In this document: one piece after another, positions 30,971 to 43,814 of the stretch
Numbering within the stretch: the stretch's first letter is position 1
How the letters are laid out: each line of letters starts with the position of its first letter
NCBI GenBank assembly: GCA_020543525.1
Contig: JAHYIO010000002.1
Coordinates: 62,001 to 126,000 of the forward strand
From: Coriolopsis trogii
Taxonomy: Eukaryota > Basidiomycota > Agaricomycetes > Polyporales > Polyporaceae
Length of the DNA: 64,000 nucleotides
Reading direction: 5' to 3'
Translations under genes and position numbers: made by a program
Notes under the pieces: generated by a model
Database searches by the model: none
The model's input: the letters and a program-made list of their open reading frames with translations, nothing else
What the model was told of the DNA's origin: nothing

Positions 30971-32567
30971 GGCGGTGGTGCTGGCAGAGGAGGGGACGAC
31001 GAGGAGAGGGACGGAGACGGTGAGCAAGAAACTGCAGGCCCGGCCAGTGACGCGACGACTTTTGACCGCCGCCCTCCGAATCGTCTAGAATTTCCCACGC
31101 ACCCCCTTAGGCGTCGGCCGAGGCGCTCACCGACGCCGCTCCTCGACGCAACGCCTGCCAGTGCCAGTTGAGCCGGTGGACTGTTGCTCGTCGTCGTCTC
31201 AGACTCTCCTCGCCGCAAGCAACTCCTTCCTTTTGCAATTCAAGCGAACTCGCACGCGCACGGAGTCTCGGGCGTGGACATTCGGCTCGCACTGACCCAT
31301 CCTGGTTCCAAGAGACGGTACGGCCTCACTTGTCTTGCTTTCCGATCCAGCCTTCTGCTCCCGTCTTCAACAGCCCCTCCGGCGAGCTTTAACGGTTCCA
31401 ACCTCTTTCATTAGGACATCCCCATCGGCGACCACTGCTTTCTCTTCTTCCTCGAACGGCCCGGGTCTCAGGTACGGCAAAGTTTCGACACCCTCCGCCG
31501 CGTGTGCAACGAAAGCCACCTTATTAGCCCCCCAACCCCTCAAGAGGTAAGATGCTATCAACGAAGAGAAGTCGGTACCGAGTCAGTACTTGCTTTCATC
31601 CCGCCTCAAACTGTGACAACGGCGACGCGAAGGCACACATTGGGACAGATGCTCGATCCCCTCATTGCTCGTACCCCGAAGCCATGACACCAAGGAGGCA
31701 ACGTGTTCTCGAGAATCCAAGGGGCATACCGCGGAATCCGCTTCGCGAAGCTCAAGCCTGCCATCACTACTCACGCTCTCGAGCTCTTTGCCAAGTAACT
31801 GATGCGGAACGATATCCTTCGTGGCTCACAGCAGCAAGGGGCGGTGTGGTGGTAGGCGGATGCAATACTTGCGCGTTACCCTCAACCACCAACATCTCCC
31901 CCCAGCTGCAGGCAATGCTCACAACCATCTGACCCCTTATATCTCCTGCACGCCGCCACCACCGGACTTTAGGCGTTCAAATAGTTGCTGCGCGCGACAA
32001 GCGCGTAGCCTTTTCAGTCTACGTCCTTGTTCTTGCCAGCCCTTGTAACCCCGGCTCGAATCCACTATGTTGACAACATACGCCTTCGTATCCATGGTGA
32101 GCTCATCTCCGACGAGGCCTGTCAGGGCGTAAAAAGAGGTCATCAAACGGCGGTAACTAGGAAGAACGTGATTGCATTCGAGAAGATGAACAAGATTGCC
32201 TTCCGTGCGCCCGTCGCAGTGGGTTTCTGTGTTGCGAAGCCTATTTGACGCCGCATGAATCCCTCCTGACTTGCCGTTCAGGTGCGTTTGCTCTGTCCTT
32301 GTTTTACGTTTCCAGCTCAACGCTGGCTCAACTCCCCGCCACAGGATCAGCGGCCACTTCCACAGAATGACGGACGCATTTGATGCTGACCTGATACTTC
32401 CGATCCGACACAAGAACTGACAGCGGGAACGACGCCTGTGAGAAATCGTTACGACACACATCAGCTTCTCCCGACCTGGCAATGCATGCATAAAAGGGAT
32501 AGTCGGGCATCCTCGCCAAGGTTGGTCGCCCCCCTCTCTCGCCACTCCTTTCGTTCTCGTCTCGGAA
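30971..32567. other. Intergenic region between HSP60 and the sedolisin-like gene
   Basis: Divergent promoters. A TATA-like CATAAAAGG lies near 32488-32497, about 70 bp before the ATG at 32568. A possible decayed LINE end lies at 31937-32290 (separate entry). Nothing else recognised. Confidence 0.5.
31937..32290 (-). pseudogene. Possible remnant of a LINE reverse transcriptase C-terminus
   Basis: The minus-strand frame contains a pattern like the C-terminal zinc-finger region of non-LTR retrotransposon ORFs: THC, then an acidic spacer, then VHLLEC, followed by a basic segment. The frame ends at 31937. There is no reverse transcriptase core nearby, so at most a short 5'-truncated fragment remains. 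The similarity is weak. Confidence 0.25.
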
Positions 32568-35067
32568 ATGCTTGCAGCCGGCCTGCTGTTCCTCGTTCCC
32601 TTCGGAGTCGCGCATGGCAGGCCTGCGTCGCACTCCCACAAACTGGTCACGCGCAGCAGCCTCTCGTCGCCACCGTTGGACTTTGTCGAGGGAGTTCCTG
32701 CCGACTCGGTCTTGCGCCTATCCATCGCTCTCCCTCAAAATGACATCGCTGGACTTCACGCTGCTTTGCTCGATGTCAGCGACCCGGAGAGCGCAAACTA
32801 CGGAAAGCATCTGAACAAAGACCAGGTACGTCCCGTATGTCCTCTCCCATCTCCCAACCGCATTCCAAGTCCACGGGCAGGTCGCGCAATTCGTCGCCCC
32901 GCAAGCCGAGAGCGTCCAAGCCGTGACGAACTGGCTGAGCAAGAACGGGATCTCCCCGACGAGCAGCTCCGCCACCGGAGACACAATGACCATCGAGGTC
33001 CCCGTCGCCACGGCCAACGCCCTACTCGACGCCAACTTTTCCACGTTCATACATCAAGGCACCAACACATCAATGGTCCGCACCCTGTCCTATGCACTCC
33101 CCGAGAGCCTGGCGGACCACATCTCCTTCGTATACCCCACAACACAGTGAGCACGGCCGTCGTCACTCGGCCGTCCTGCGGACATGCACCTGACGCCTCG
33201 CGCAGATTCATACCACCGGCAGACGCGTCCGCATCAATGTCAGTCGTACATAGTCCTGCGGCGACCGAAAGGAGGCGAGCTGCCCTCCCGGACTCTTGCG
33301 CGAACGCGATCACGCCGGAGTGTCTCTTCGCTCTGTACAATATCCCAAGCATCCAGGCGTCGGCGCCACGCAACAACCTCTTCGTTGCCGGATTCCAGCA
33401 AGACGTCGCTCAGCAGAGTGACGTAGAAGTGTGTTATGGATCTCGCGCTTGCTACGCGCCGACGTCTGCTGACGAGTGCTCTCCAGGCGTTCCTGAAACA
33501 GCAGCGCCCCGACGATCCAGACTTGGCGACCACTTTCAAGCTATTCTCACAATCTGTGGATGGCGCCGAGAACTTCACCAAGGGGACCCTCTCTGGGGTG
33601 AGTACCGAGGAACCGGCTGGTTTCCCGGTCGTCGCGCTGACAAGCCTGCTCAGAGTGCGCACGTCGAGTACACGGTGGGCATCGCGACCAACGTCCCAGT
33701 GACGTACCTCAGCTCCGGCGGTGCGTCTCTCGAAGACCACCTCGACATGATCAATCTGTTGCTCGGTCAAGACACCCTCCCGCTCGTACTCGTGACGAGC
33801 TACGCGTTCAAGGAGACCGCCGACCAAGCCCAGGTCGATCTCTTCAAGTACGTATGTCTTTTCCCCGCCACGCTCGTCGTCAGGTTCACATCCACGCTTG
33901 TTGCCACCCAGGCGACTGTGTGACGCGTACGCGCAGCTCGGTTCCCGCGGGACCTCTGTCATCTTTTCTTCCGGCTCCTCCGGTGTAGCGGGGCCCATAA
34001 ACAAGGACCCAGAGTGTCTAGACGGCGGCGACGCGTTCTTGCCTTCCTTCCCCTCCACGTGTCCCTTGTGAGTGTCTTCTCCATGGCTCGCAATCTCAAT
34101 CTCTGACATGCACGACGCAGCGTGACCTCTGTCGGAGGCACGACGGGCATCAACCCAGAAGTCGCCGCGCCCCTCTCCTCCGGCGGCTTCTCGAACGTCT
34201 TCCCCCGCCCGTCCTACCAAGCCCAAGCCGTGCAAGCCTACCTCTCCGCCCTCAACACCACAAGCACAAACTCAACCTCAAACTCAACCTCACCCTCCCT
34301 CCAAGGCCGATTCAACACAACCGGCCGCGCATACCCCGACGTGTCGCTCCAAGCGGAGAACTACCTCACCCTCGTCGACGGCCAGCAGGCGTCGGTGAGC
34401 GGGACGGGCGTCGCGGCGGCGGTGTTCGCGAGCATGGTCGCGCTGCTCAACGACCAGCTCCTCAACGCCGGCGCGCCCCCCATCGGGTTCCTCAACCCGC
34501 ACCTGTACGCCACCGCCGACGCCAACGCGGCCGTCTTCAGGGACGTGACGGAGGGGAGCAACCCCGGGTGCGGGACGGCCGGGTTCCCCGCGCTGCCCGG
34601 GTGGGATGCGGTACGTGTCCCCCCTCCCCTCCCATCCCACGCGATCGCAAGGGCTCTTCAAGTGTGCTGACGACGACGGGGTACAGGTGACCGGGCTCGG
34701 CACCATCGACTTTGAGAAACTCGTCGCGGCGAGCGTCCCAGGGCGGGGCCCCCTAGGCGCGACCTCGAGCCCGCCGGCCAGTAGGGCGGGCCCGACGGCG
34801 AGCGCGCACGCAAGCCCGCAAGGCCCGACGCTCACCCCGGTCCAGCGACCGACGTCGAGTCCGGTATCTCAGGGCCCGACGCAGACGCAAACGCAGACGG
34901 AGACGACGTCCGTGCCGCCGAGTCTTGTCATCGGGAAGCTCGCGCAGCCGACGTTGTCCCCGGTGGCCATCCCGAGCGGGGCGAGGCCGACTGTCGGACG
35001 GGGACGGGGAGTGGGTGTGGGTGCAGCGTTGGCTGCGCTGGTTGCGTCGGTGCTGGTGGTCGTTTAG
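32568..35067 (+). CDS. Sedolisin-like protein lacking catalytic residues, predicted GPI-anchored
   Basis: Secreted member of the S53 (sedolisin/tripeptidyl-peptidase) family. Exons 32568-32825, 32881-33146, 33206-33428, 33487-33597, 33654-33847, 33912-34067, 34121-34610 and 34687-35067 are all phase-consistent and give 692 residues. Order: signal peptide (about 1-17), activation prodomain, catalytic-fold domain, the Gly-rich GWDAVTGLGT end, a Ser/Thr/Pro linker, then a hydrophobic C-terminus that looks like a GPI signal. The catalytic residues are replaced: Glu and Asp of the ExxxD motif by Ser285 and His289, the oxyanion Asp by Ser373 (SSGSSGV), and the nucleophile in SGTS by Gly499 (SGTG). 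The reading frame and splice sites are intact, which points to a pseudoenzyme rather than a pseudogene. Confidence 0.88.
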
Positions 35068-35603
35068 ATGGTGATGGTGAAGGGAGTCCTACTGTAGATC
35101 GTTGACACTCGACATTCGAACTGTATGCTCGCTGGGGGGGGGGGGAGGGTAAGCCCGCACAACGACCTGCGTTTTTGTTCTTTTTAGTAGACCTGGCGCT
35201 CGCCTCCACAACGTCCTACCTGTCCGCCGACCCCTACCTCACGAGTCATGGCCATGGTGTTCGTGAGTGTGGCGGGTTCCTATTGGGCCTGAGCAGGGAA
35301 GATATGTTGCAATTGAAGCACCCGGGGCGGGACAGGTGTGAACAGAGGGTGCTGAAGCTGAAGCCGGAATGAACGAGGGGCAATGACAGGGAAGGGGTCC
35401 GAATCCTAAGAAATAATCGACGACAGAAGTACTATTGAACATAAGGAACACGGCGAGGGTTCTGTCAACCTAGTCAACACACGATGTTTCCTCGGAACGT
35501 ATACGTTCAGTAACTCGCGAGCCTGACTTGCATGCATCACACCGTCGACCGCCTCGTCATCTCCGACCGTTCCGCCCGTCCTCTCTCACCACGCGGTGCA
35601 ATG
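35068..35603. other. Intergenic region between convergent genes
   Basis: Contains a run of ten G at about 35132-35142. No gene recognised. Confidence 0.5.
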
Positions 35604-38410
35604 CTACCCGAGCCGCTTCGACTCCCCGAGGCCACGTCGGGATTCCCAGAAGCTACAGTACTTGTCCAGCACTGGACCGCAGTGCGGCCTGACTCCGAGT
35701 CTGGCGGGCACCCTCCGCTGGTACCGTTCGTGCCGCTCTTTGGCCCAGGGCACCAACGGGCCGGTCGGCCGCGGTCTTTTGGTTGGCACTCGCGCGCTCG
35801 TCGTCTCCTCGTCCTCCCGCTCCCGCGGAATATGCCTGTAGCTAGCGTCAGCCAAGCGATCACCTACGACGTCGTCCGTGGGCCATTTGTAGTTCGCGAT
35901 GTAGTGTAGTATGTCAAGGACCGTCTCGTGGCTGTTGAGGGATTCGGCCATCTCGATGGTCTCCGGAGACAACTCGGGAGGTGGACGCTGGGGCGGTGGG
36001 AGACGTGTGCGGCGCGCGCTTTTGGCTTCAGAAGCCAATCTCTCGAAGATGTCCGTTCGGATGTCAACCACCTCAGACAAAGGCCCGTCACGCTTGGGTC
36101 GATTTACAGTGGTCTCTGGACGACCTGTGCCCCCGGTCTCCTTGTTCTTAGCCGTTTCCGACAAGAGTACTCGGTAGCGCGCGCCGAACAGCGTAAGGAG
36201 GTCCCCAAGGAGCTTGTTGAGAGGGTGTTCCTGGTGATTAGTGCCGCTGTGGAACTCTAGCACCTGTCCCACGGTGTTCACGAGTGCACCACGGAAGAGA
36301 GTTGCAGACTTGGCTGGGGGGCCCACGCGGTAGCCAGTCTTGTCCACGGCATACCCGTCAAAGTAATCGTGCAGGAACCCGTCGAAATCCTCGTAGTTAT
36401 GCTGCAAGACACGAAAGGCCACGTAGACGATAACGTGCGCAAACGATTCGAGTTCGTTGGCGACGGTGACCGGCTTCTCCAGATAGGTGAGACAACGCAA
36501 CGACACGAAGTGCCAGGTTGCCTAGTGTGTCGATTCGAGTATGTCAGGTGCGACTACCGTCCTGCTTCACGAATGTGCTCACCGTTCTCTCTGGCTGCCT
36601 GGTCACGTTTTCGTCTTTGTCCTTTGCCAGCTCCCAGTCGATCAACAATCCGCGCCAGCATACCGAATATTGATCTCTCGTCTGGACCAGACGGGGGACG
36701 ATCAGTATATTGCCCGCACTGACATCGCTGTATATGAGGCTGCAGCGCTCAAACGCGGCTTCATGGGCTACACGCAAGAGGATCAGCGGCTCAGAGGGAG
36801 GGTCCGCCTACCGCTGTCAAAACATACCTTCCATGGCATCGTACACAACAAGAACGAGGTCACTACCCATTGTGATCTCCGTCAGAGGGAGACAAATCTC
36901 CCGCATCACCAGGCGATAGTGGACCAGATGTCGAAGACCTCTGCCCTGAACCCGACTATCCTCGACTGCAACATCGGTGGCCGTGCGTTTCTGGCCACCG
37001 ACGTGAGAGCCCGAGGTGGGATGCAAGTCTCGAGCGCGCTTCTTGCCTGTCTCGGGTGAATAGTTTGAAGTCTCCGTCTCTTGCCCTGCGACATCGCCAT
37101 CGACAACGAGTGTGGGAACGTTCGGCACTGACTTCTCGTTCAGCTCTCTGAGGATGTCGCCTTCTCTCTTCGTGCCGGCGTAGTAAGACCTCCACGTGTC
37201 TTTGAAGAAGACGTAGCGCTGCGTCCCCCACTCGAGTGCGACGAACCCTTTCGTACACCGACCGATCATGCCTGAGGACATCTCGATCGGATTGCTAACA
37301 AGGAGAATGCGCCCGTTGACCGTGATCTTGTAGCGCGGTGCATCGTCGCGGAGCGACTGAGCGAAAAGCTCCCTCGCGTGAGTGAATTCCGCAAGAACAG
37401 GTAGGTGATCAGGATGGCGCAGTGCAGGGTCTGAGGGATCGCACCGATGAGTGGGATCCTGATGCAACGCCCGGTCATCGGAGCCCAGGCAGTCCGCAGG
37501 AGGTTGACCGTGACGGAAATAGTCTGGGATGCTGCTGATATCCGGGACTCGGTGCGGGGAGTGATCGATAGCAACAGATCCTTTCAGAATCTCGTCCATC
37601 CGCTTCCACCCACAGGACATGGGAGACAGAGGGACCGCCGTTGTGTCGATACCCTGCTGCTCGTCAGTGAGCTTGGAGAAGCAATGCAGGAACTTGAGGA
37701 GATACGCAGTTCCCTGGAGGCCCCGAAGGTAGTCCACGGCTTCGGTCGAAATGACACCAGCACGATCCCATAGCATAACGCGAAACGAGCGGCCGTTGAC
37801 GAATAGCATGTAGAGGGCGCAGCGATGCTGGAAGGAGAAGACACGTTGAACATATGACATGAGCTGACCGCGGACTTCTTTACGGCTCACGACGTCCGTT
37901 TCAGGATCTCGGCTACGCCGATCGTCAAAGAGGTCGTATTTCGTGTCGCCGCTCTTGAACTCGAGGGAAAGACGCTGCAATCTCCAGTTGGGAATGCCCT
38001 GCTTGAGGGAGCTGGAGTCCTTCTGGGCTATCAAAGACCCGTCTACTTTCGTTCCCGAGTCGTCTCCATCCACCGCCTTGTCTTCGGAGACATGCAGGGT
38101 GTAACCAGCGCAGAGGCCGTGTGCTTTGTCGACTTTCAACTTCGTGCGAGTCAGTAAGAGACCGGTGGAGTAGCAAGAAGACATTCACCCATGCTTTAGA
38201 ATACGCCTTCTCGCTCAAGCTCTTGAGCTTCTTGGTGCGTTGACGGCCTGACCGGTTTGTTATACCACATTCGGTACGGAATGCGTTGTACACCGTCTCG
38301 ACCCTGGCGGCTGTTATGTCAAAGTCGGACGCAACGCCGGGAGGGAGCACGTCTTCAATGAATTGATCGAAAGGTATCACAATAGACGGTTCCTCTGCGT
38401 CCTTCATCAT
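35604..38410 (-). CDS. FunK1-type protein kinase
   Basis: Fungal-specific kinase family, expanded in Agaricomycetes. Ends in TAG at 35604-35606. Supported introns: about 38154-38202 (GTGAATG..CACGAAG), 36768-36827, and one of roughly 75 bp near 36506-36580. Exons give an N-terminal region (PFDQFIEDVLPP), a long kinase N-lobe, the catalytic-loop equivalent YSDVSAGN (about 36707-36731), the DFG equivalent IDWELA, the activation-loop end RTATWHFVS, and a disordered basic Pro-rich C-terminal half. Both catalytic motifs deviate from the general kinase HRD and DFG; DFG divergence is usual in FunK1, but the loss of HR is not. Open frame continues upstream of the ATG at 38410 (to about 38500), so an upstream first exon is likely. 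Confidence 0.8.
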
Positions 38411-40836
38411 GAGCTTGCGTGTGTACTTCGCTCTGTACAGAATACTAGTCGGTTTCCGGAAGGCGTCGAGTGTCCACGTTCTTCGGCTTGGCGGCCTTCA
38501 AGGGAGAGGTCTGTTTGTCAGATCTTAGTCGGTGCTCAGGCATGGTCAAGAGGAGAAGGAGGGCTTTGTGACCTCAAGCGCAAGCGTACTACTAGGCAGC
38601 TCAGGCTGAGGCCGATGGTTCGACTCGATCAAGCCTCGCAACCAATACTGCGATGACGCGTGATATTATATAATGTCAGTTGAAGGTGCACCTCACACCT
38701 GTGTGTTCAAGAGAGCGATAACCTGGATCGTACCGCGGGCAGGTCGGGATGGTTGGCATGCAACACGGACACTGGAAGCGCCCGTGACGTCGATTGTTGA
38801 CTACCTAATCGGGACTGCACGCATTGCCCCAGACGCTCAACAACTAGGCTACGCCGCTACACCGGTACTTGCTGTTGGTCCATCTGCTTCACTACCATGA
38901 TCACGCAACATGCATCATGCACGATGCATCCTCAACATTCCCCGTCGACACGGCGCAGGATTCAAACTTGTCGGAAGCAATGGTTCTGTTACATGTTAGT
39001 ATGTCCTTGCCCGCGTACGACTCCGACGAAGATGTCCGCAGGCACGGCCCAACAGCTCAAAAGCACCAACGGAACGGGATGAGCTCAGACGTATCTAAGC
39101 AGCGCTATTGGAGTGCACATGAGAATAGGTGCGATATCTGAACTGGTACTGGTGGGATGGACACGCCTGTTCATCTCAGTTCCGGCCCTCTACAGTGCGC
39201 GATGTGTTACTCCATGCCGAGACCGCTGCCATTGTAGGTAGGCCCCTATGCACCGTCGCACCAAATAACAGCACGAGTCCTGAGGCTTGGGGTGCCCTCA
39301 TTGGCACACGCTGCCTCGGACTCGAGCACCGCCTGCAGCGGAGCTCCTCGAGATCGGGACTACCATTCTGTCTTCCTCTCCTCCCGGTGAGTTCCTACTT
39401 CGTCCCGATTTCTGTTCCTCTCCATTTGTCATGGCCTTTCAAAACTGGTCCATTTCTGTCTCCTCCTGGTCATGCAACCCCAGCGCACGTTGCTTGACGG
39501 TGCCGCTCCTCGGACTCCTGAGATACTGCAAAAAGATGGCAGATAGGCTTTGGTTGGACTGAGGAATCCAGCACCATGTATAGACTGTGAGGCTGCGTGT
39601 AACGAGAATATGATGCTGGATTTGAAAGTCCCTGGACTGCGACCCTCGGTTCAACAGAGAGCGTGGCGGCTTGAACATGAGAGCGCGATCTCGCGCGCAG
39701 CCTCTGTTCAACAGATAGTGGGGCACAGCCTACCCCAGCTCTCCGCTAACAGTTGACGGAGAAGTTCGCTGCCTGCCTCTGAGGTCCTATATCTGATCAT
39801 CGTCAACATGGCGGCTCTGTCAGCTCTAGAAACCACGTCTGCTGTGTTTGTACGCCGGTAGAGGAGGGACTTCTAGTTGTCATAGCTGTCCACGCCTAAT
39901 GGGCATAGCCTGACCTGCACAGGAGTCTTGCGGGCCCAGGCTGTCATCGTTCAATGTTACCACTGTGTTGATCGCTGACATTTTGCGGGATAGGCACCAG
40001 CACCGAGGCAAGGTCCGTCTATCCCGCCATGGAGCAACCTGGAGATGCATCGCAATAAGCAATGTTTGCTGTTACACCGTCAACCGAGTGGCCCGGAGGC
40101 GCATGATGTGATACCAAAGTAGGTCCGTCGTTCGATCTCTCTTTTCTTCCATCTCTACCTGTTGCCCTTAGTGATGGGGGATGGTGCCATTTGTTGGTGA
40201 GGGAGACTTCCGATCTTCACTGACGCTGGCCGTCGCTCGTTCAATCGTGTTGCTGCACAGATGGCACGCCCAGGTTCCATGTGGGGCCTCGAAGGCACCC
40301 AGTACGTGGTTACTGAGTGCATGAGCGTAGAGGCACAGAAGATACGATGCAGCTGTCCTGACGTGCACGCGGATGTATTGGTACATCACCGGCTTATGGG
40401 TGCGTCGTCTTTGATGTCACTCGCTACGCTCTCGACAGGCAACGAGAAGGCCGTCAGCAATGCAAACCAGGTCACGACGGTGCCCCGTGCAGAGCGAGAC
40501 TTAGGATCAGCCGCCGCGGACATTCACAGAGACGCTGCAGAGTCCGGCGCGGACGCTGTGACGTCAATGTGGCCATGTTCATGTCAACCCCGGCTGGGAC
40601 GAGTCCTATTGGAACGGGTCATCGAGCATAGCTCTTACGAACAGATTTATATTATTCAGCTGTCATTGTATAGTAGTGGTCCATGGATAGCGCATATCAT
40701 GTCCTAAAGCGACCCGAGATAAAGTACTCGTTGACCTCGAATCGTCAGCGTCCTTCCTCAAGTTCCTCCCCAGATGCAGCGCCCTCTCCACCGCGTTCCG
40801 TAAGACGTACCCAGCATCATAGCATCATATCGCCGG
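38411..40836. other. Gene-poor intergenic region
   Basis: About 2.4 kb, probably including the FunK1 first exon near 38411-38545. Only short unsupported open frames occur; the longest (40261-40707, plus strand) has no domain or splice context. A TTCAACAGA(G/T) repeat near 39649 and 39707 is the only pattern seen. Confidence 0.5.
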
Positions 40837-42468
40837 CTATGTTTCTGACGCACCTTGTCCATGCCGCACTTGAGTGAAGGTTTCTTCACAATACGACCTA
40901 TCGACGGCACAGACAATGATCACGAGCGTCGGATACATGCCCTACACATGAGTAGGAAAGGTGAGAAGGATACAACTCTGATGTTAAACAAATAAACGAG
41001 AGCTCACGATAAGCGGCACGACGCAGCCTCCCACCGTATAATACAGGCCATACGCAAAGGTGGAAGCGCCCAGGCTCAGCGAGACCAGCTGGTAAATGAT
41101 CATGAACACCTGAGGCACGAAGCCGATAAACAGCCTGTCAGACACCGGGAGGCGAGTCCGCATACACATTGCCAAGACTCACCCAAAGCCCACAATATAG
41201 TGCGCCAGACTCGACCAGAAGCAGCATCACCCGTTCGACTTGAGTCCGCCTCGTGCCCTTCCGGAGATGCGCCTTGACCATCGCTCGGTGTTCCCTACGG
41301 GCATCAGGCGGCATCCGAACCCGTCCGTCCATGATAGCTCAAGGGCAGACTCACCAAGCTTTATATGCAATCAGCGACGTTGCCGCAAGGCCCGTGGACA
41401 GCGTCAACGCCGCCGTACCAAACCCCCATCCGTACTGACCATAAAGACTTCCCAACGAAAGCGACGTGTCGCTCGGGTCGGACGCGGACGAAATTTCAAA
41501 CTCTCCTTTCCCATGGCACGCTTCCTTGATGTTCATCACGCTGCCCACTGATCCCCGCCAAATTCAGCAAGTAGAGCGATGGGTGGCACCGCGAACAGTG
41601 AGCGTTGCCGCGGCTCGCAAGGGCACACTCATGCTCGACGCTATAGCAAGGACACTCACCGCAGGTAGCCAGGACCAGAACGACCCCTGCCCAAAGAATG
41701 GTCCGCCTCTCCCGCCAGATTACCCATGCACGCCACCATACGATAGAATCCCCGAGCGCGACCTATAGTGGGTGTGGGGAACAACATCAGCACCCGAATG
41801 GTCTCACACTCGACGCTAGGTGCACGCACATTGAATGCAATCGCCACCGTACCGGCACACTCTCGAGGGGCAAGGGTCCCTCTGTTGAACGACGGCAAGC
41901 TCTGGCCTACGACCTCGATGGAGCATGAGGCTGCCGTCGCTATATGACTTGCGTTCCCGCTCGAGGAGAAGCCAGACGACGAACACGCGACGGCGTCCTG
42001 TGCCCAAGCCACCATCTCCAGCGTGTGACCGCGAAGCGACTGGTACACGTTGAACGCGACGATAACCGAGGCGAGCCAGTGCGCGGTGGTGAAGGCCCAC
42101 ATGGTCAGCAGGGCGGGAAGCATCGCCGAACGTCTCCGCGTAGTAGTGCCCTTCCGACTAGGAAAGGTGAAAGGCTCGCTGAGAAGCCACAGGCACAGCG
42201 GGACGACGACACCTACAGCAGAATGTGTGTGGCTACCGCAGTGAGAATAGTATAGAAGCCTGCGAGGTTAAGTATATCAATCATGTTGGACGAAGTAAAA
42301 GAATCAAGACGATCTGCTGTACTCACCAAAGAACGCAGTAAGGATGATCGCGAGTATGAAACTCGGCCGTAGCTGCGTCTCTTCGTACGCCGACGTATGA
42401 GCGAGAGCGTTCAGATACGTGAGACTTGCATGCTGAGACAGCGCGCCGGTGTCGCTGGATCTTGCCAT
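40837..42468 (-). CDS. Seven-transmembrane protein of an expanded basidiomycete family (paralogue 1)
   Basis: Start at the ATG at 42468; the last exon ends in TAG at 40837. Hydrophobic segments on separate exons: FILAIILTAFFG, FYTILTAVATHILL, MLPALLTMWAFTTAHWLASVIVAFNVYQS, GFGTAALTLSTGLAATSLIAYKAW, VMLLLVESGALYC, FMIIYQLVSLSLGASTFAYG and MYPTLVIIVCAVDRSY. The VESGALY motif and the MYPTL..I end are characteristic of a family common in Agaricomycetes whose function is unknown; a plasma-membrane receptor-like role is only a guess. The exon junction near 42190-42245 carries an in-frame TAG in one reading and is not resolved. Paralogous to the gene at 43815-45415. Confidence 0.65.
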
Positions 42469-43814
42469 CGATCGCAGGGCTATGAGTCCTAGCTAGGTGC
42501 GGAAGGTAGGGACTCGCAGTTAGGGCTAACAGTCTGATATCATGAGCAGCATATACTTCCGAGGCACTAGTCCCACTGGGTGCTCCAAAGTGACTCAGCT
42601 CCGCGACAGGTGCAATGCCCAGGGACCGGTGCTAGAACTTTGATAGGAAAGAAAAGTCTCCACCACCTCGCGCCCCTCCACACCGACCGAGAGCCTATCT
42701 GAAGATATCGCCTTTGGATAAAAGGTCCTACTCACCGGTCATAACGGGGCGCGCACCCTTCATATGGTCGCTTAGAGACTGAGTTCAGTCAGCCATACGC
42801 AGGCTGACTGTCCTGACATTGCTTCGGCTGCTGTAACGAGCGCGTATAGGCTGGGAACAGAACTTGAGCCTGTTGTGTGCGAGGATGTGCGGTGCGAAGA
42901 ACTCTACGGGCAGTAGTTGCGCTGCTGACCGGCTTCGCAGCGCCGGGGACTGACACGACTCGGAGTCGCCATGAATGGTCGGGACGCCTTTGGACGGCTT
43001 GACTCCATGTTGAGGACATGATTGACGGAGGTGGGACTCATAGCACATGCATAACGTGCGCAGCACATTGAACACACTTCTAACATATGCTCACCTGCAA
43101 TCACGCCGCGATATCTGCTGCTCCGCCACACCGATCTCCCATCCACTGTCCGGATGTCGACGTACAATTCTCTGGTAGGTCCGTGATGGTTCTACGCATG
43201 CGTCCGCACGGCGATACGGACATCCCTATATAGCAAACTGTCAATGACACAACAGCCAGGAGAAAGCTCAAACGACATACCAGGGCACGTCCAACTGTGG
43301 TGCATCCAACCCAACCATCGCTATCCCGAGAGGGCACTTACTGCACTACAGAGTCCACTTTCTGAACTTTTGCTGCACTCCCGTACTGTCTCGGTATCAT
43401 ATGTATGGGACGGCGTGAAGCTGTAGACGCGAGAGGCAGCACAGGACAAGATTCAAGCGACTTCTTGCGAACTAGAGTCCACATAGAGCTGCCTGGAGAT
43501 ATAGATATTGCTGAAGCATGTACGGGGAGACTGTCGCCAAGGAGAAAGCGTGTGGCCAGAGAGTGCGGCAGCACAGGTGAAACCTCAATAGGCGCTGGAG
43601 CGCAACGTCGAGTGTTTAGCCATGTTAGGCAGCCTTCGGCCATCTCGGACCTCGCACCTGCCACCCCTGCGATCCCGACACCCGCGTCGTACGAGTGATG
43701 CGCGAATCATGAAATATCACAAATGGCATTTAATTGATCTCTGAAATACTCAGTCAGGCTATATAGAGGCGGGGGCCCTAACGGCGACGCGCAGTGACTC
43801 GCGGATCGCCTTCG
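42469..43814. other. Intergenic region between tandem paralogues
   Basis: About 1.3 kb. A minus-strand frame (43338-43664) and its plus-strand partner are open over about 100 codons, but neither shows a domain or convincing splice sites. Likely the promoter of paralogue 1 and the 3' region of paralogue 2. Confidence 0.45.

Noticed and set aside
40261..40707. 147-codon plus-strand frame
   Set aside because: No domain, signal peptide, splice context or codon pattern distinguishes it from random open sequence.
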